This document shows positions 62,490 to 64,000 of a stretch of DNA of 64,000 nt, piece after piece. Both the position numbers and the translations under genes were made by a program. The notes below the pieces were generated by a model. It searched no databases. It was given only the letters and a program-made list of their open reading frames with translations, and was not told where the DNA came from. Position 1 is the stretch's first letter; each line of letters opens with the position of its first letter. Source of the stretch: Fimbriimonadaceae bacterium (GTDB lineage Bacteria; Armatimonadota; Fimbriimonadia; Fimbriimonadales; Fimbriimonadaceae); NCBI GenBank assembly GCA_019638795.1, contig JAHBTB010000001.1, forward strand, positions 434,001 to 498,000, given 5' to 3'.

Positions 62490-62732
62490 TCAGGTCCTGA
62501 ACGTGCAGTCGATGACGACGTCCTTGATGTGCGCCTTCGTCCGCAGGATCTTCGAGATGATCTCGACTTCCTTTCTTGCGTCGGGGGGCCCACCCTTGAT
62601 CACCCCGATGGCACCGCGGATATAGCAGACGCCGTGGGTCACGCGCAGGTCGGCGCGGGTCGTGTCGAGCATCCGCTTGCTGAACTCTTGCCGCACCATC
62701 TTGTTTGCCGCGACGTCATTCGGATCGGCCAT
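62490..62732 (-). CDS. Small BON-like domain protein
   Basis: 80 residues. ADLRVTHGVCYIRGAIGVIKGG followed by EVEIISKILRTKAHIKDVVID has the alternating pattern of a BON domain, although weakly. No signal peptide. A TACAAT box lies only 6 nt before the ATG. Confidence 0.7.
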   Translation of the reverse strand: MADPNDVAANKMVRQEFSKRMLDTTRADLRVTHGVCYIRGAIGVIKGGPPDARKEVEIISKILRTKAHIKDVVIDCTFRT

Positions 62733-62738
62733 GGCGTG

Positions 62739-62744
62739 ATTGTA
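62739..62744 (-). promoter_or_regulatory. -10 box (TACAAT) of the BON-like gene, leaderless spacing
   Basis: TACAAT on the minus strand, 6 nt before ATG 62732. Confidence 0.55.
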
Positions 62745-62774
62745 CTAGCGGCGTCCTTGCGCCGCATGCCCGGG

Positions 62775-62817
62775 AAAAAAAGAAACCGCCCCCTCACCAC
62801 GTGGCGAAGGGGCGGTT
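62775..62817 (-). terminator. Intrinsic terminator of hppA
   Basis: Arms AACCGCCCC and GGGGCGGTT (62784-62792, 62809-62817) followed on the minus strand by TTC and seven T, 11 bp after the hppA stop. Confidence 0.75.
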
Positions 62818-62828
62818 CTGGGTCCAGG

Positions 62829-64000
62829 TCAGGCGCTGGGCTCTTCCGCGGCGGCTGACTGCATGCCCGAGGCCATGCTGCCCCGCTTCGACCAGTAGAT
62901 GGCCACGGCCAAGGCGACGGCGGCAATAACGGTCACGGTGATGAGCACGCCTTGCGACCACGGTTGGATGACCTGCGGCGCGATGAGCAACGCGACCAGG
63001 TTCATGACCTTGATGAGCGGGTTCATCGCAGGGCCGGCGGTGTCCTTGAACGGGTCGCCGACCGTGTCGCAGACGACCGCGGCCTTGTGCGCGTCGGTAC
63101 CCTTGCCGCCCCACAGTCCGTCCTCGATCAGCTTCTTGCTGTTGTCCCACATGCCGCCCGAGTTGGCGAGCATGACGGCCAGCAACTGGCCGGAGAGGAT
63201 CGCACCGGCAAGGAAGCCGCCCAAGGCCTGGGCGCCGACGAGGTTGTACTCCACGCCGCCGATGTTGGTCGTCGGCTGGCCGATGGCGAAGCCGAACGCG
63301 ACCAGCACGGGGAAGCCGATAGCCAGGATGCCCGGGCCGATGAGTTCCTTCTGCGCCGCGGCCGTGACGATCGCCACGCACTTGGCGTAGTCGGGCTTGC
63401 TCGTGCCCTCCATGATGCCCTTGTCAGCGTGGAACTGCCGACGGACCTCGTTGATCAACTCGAAGGCCGCCCGGCCCACCGCGTTGATGGAGAACGCGGA
63501 GAACAAGAACGGGGCCGCGCCGCCGATGAGCAGGCCAAGGAAGATCTGCGGGATCTCCAACCTCATGCCGGCCTGGGCCAGCTGGCCTTCTTCGACAAAG
63601 GCATGGAACAACGCGACCGCGGCGACGACCGCCGTCGCGATGGCAAAGCCCTTGGTGAGGGCCTTGGTCGTGTTGCCCGCGGCGTCCAGCAACTGGACGC
63701 GACGCGCACCTTCCGCGTTCTCGTGGCCGGCGCCCGACATCTCGAAGACGCCCTGGGCGTTGTCGCTGATCGGGCCGAAGGTGTCCATCGCGAGGATGAA
63801 CCCGGTGGTGGTCAGCAATCCGAGGCCGACAAGGGCGATGCCGTAGAAGCTCAGGATGTACCCGCCGTACACCGCCGCCGGGAAGACGACGAGCGGGACG
63901 ATCAGTGACAGGACGATGGCGAACAGGCTGAACACCGAGCTCTCTTGGCCGTAGGCAAAGCCAGAGATGATCATCGGGGCCGGGCCCGCGCTCGCCATGT
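62829..64000 (-). CDS. hppA: Membrane-bound proton-pumping pyrophosphatase (C-terminal part, cut by window edge)
   Basis: About 390 C-terminal residues are visible; the gene continues past the right edge, and the Met at 63998 is internal. The segment DTFGPISDNAQGVFEMSG and, later, CDTVGDPFKDTAGPAMNPLIKV are the PPi-binding signatures. GNTTKALTKGFAI has Lys and Thr at the positions that mark K+-independent H+-pumping enzymes. Couples pyrophosphate hydrolysis to ion export. Confidence 0.96.
   Translation of the reverse strand, partial: MASAGPAPMIISGFAYGQESSVFSLFAIVLSLIVPLVVFPAAVYGGYILSFYGIALVGLGLLTTTGFILAMDTFGPISDNAQGVFEMSGAGHENAEGARRVQLLDAAGNTTKALTKGFAIATAVVAAVALFHAFVEEGQLAQAGMRLEIPQIFLGLLIGGAAPFLFSAFSINAVGRAAFELINEVRRQFHADKGIMEGTSKPDYAKCVAIVTAAAQKELIGPGILAIGFPVLVAFGFAIGQPTTNIGGVEYNLVGAQALGGFLAGAILSGQLLAVMLANSGGMWDNSKKLIEDGLWGGKGTDAHKAAVVCDTVGDPFKDTAGPAMNPLIKVMNLVALLIAPQVIQPWSQGVLITVTVIAAVALAVAIYWSKRGSMASGMQSAAAEEPSA

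Overview
The window looks like chromosomal core sequence from a high-GC, flagellated, didermic bacterium, most plausibly Armatimonadota (Fimbriimonas-like). That placement is inference. It rests on the combination of PEP-CTERM proteins, the futalosine-pathway enzyme MqnD, an archaeal-type ProS, MreB, a K+-independent H+-pyrophosphatase, and many -10 boxes placed directly before start codons. There is no rRNA, CRISPR array, prophage or insertion sequence. One tRNA (Cys) is present. Coding density is high, with many 4-bp overlaps.

Layout. 1-10.6 kb: mostly minus-strand metabolic and regulatory genes (LacI regulator cut by the edge, receiver-domain protein, short LeuA, MqnD, a small protein with a duplicated motif, M42 peptidase, PAS/GGDEF sensor) plus a plus-strand FAH-like protein and a RecB-like nuclease. 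10.7-18.4 kb: TrxB, a secreted HEYGH protein, then a tightly overlapped flagellar switch/export operon fliM-fliY-fliO-fliP-fliQ-fliR-flhB. 18.4-23.6 kb: oxidoreductase, thioesterase, TpiA, OsmC and two PEP-CTERM proteins with long leaders. 23.7-31.5 kb: tRNA-Cys, ScpA-ScpB-PBP5-pseudouridine synthase, a DUF255/DsbD-like fusion, SerA, Alr. 31.6-40.9 kb: TetR, peptide ABC ATPase, NarL-type regulator, antibiotic kinase homologue, Kbl, hydrolase, and the cell-wall set MurA-MreB; an HNH gene lies behind an attenuator-like leader. 40.9-46.8 kb: one minus-strand unit containing a BMP/ABC nucleoside-type importer, a tandem 6-pyruvoyl-tetrahydropterin-synthase-like protein and an SDR. 46.9-64 kb: MATE-like transporter, GH26-like hydrolase, PEP-CTERM protein, ProS, an ArgC-like protein without catalytic motifs, FKBP lipoprotein, SmpB, methyltransferase, cyclophilin, two peptide ABC permeases, M61 peptidase, DinB, AccD-AccA, PAP2, and the C-terminal part of HppA.

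Most striking observations: (i) about eighteen genes carry a TANNNT-like -10 hexamer only 5-9 nt before the start codon, suggesting leaderless mRNAs, sometimes with the upstream stop codon forming half of the -10 box; (ii) the RecB-like nuclease appears to start at a non-AUG codon, because a probable Fe-S cysteine lies before its first ATG; (iii) a pterin-synthase/SDR pair is co-transcribed with a nucleoside importer; (iv) a 48-codon reading frame with an embedded terminator precedes the HNH gene and overlaps its start; (v) a small protein carries a near-exact duplicated motif. No experimentally undescribed system can be proven from sequence alone.
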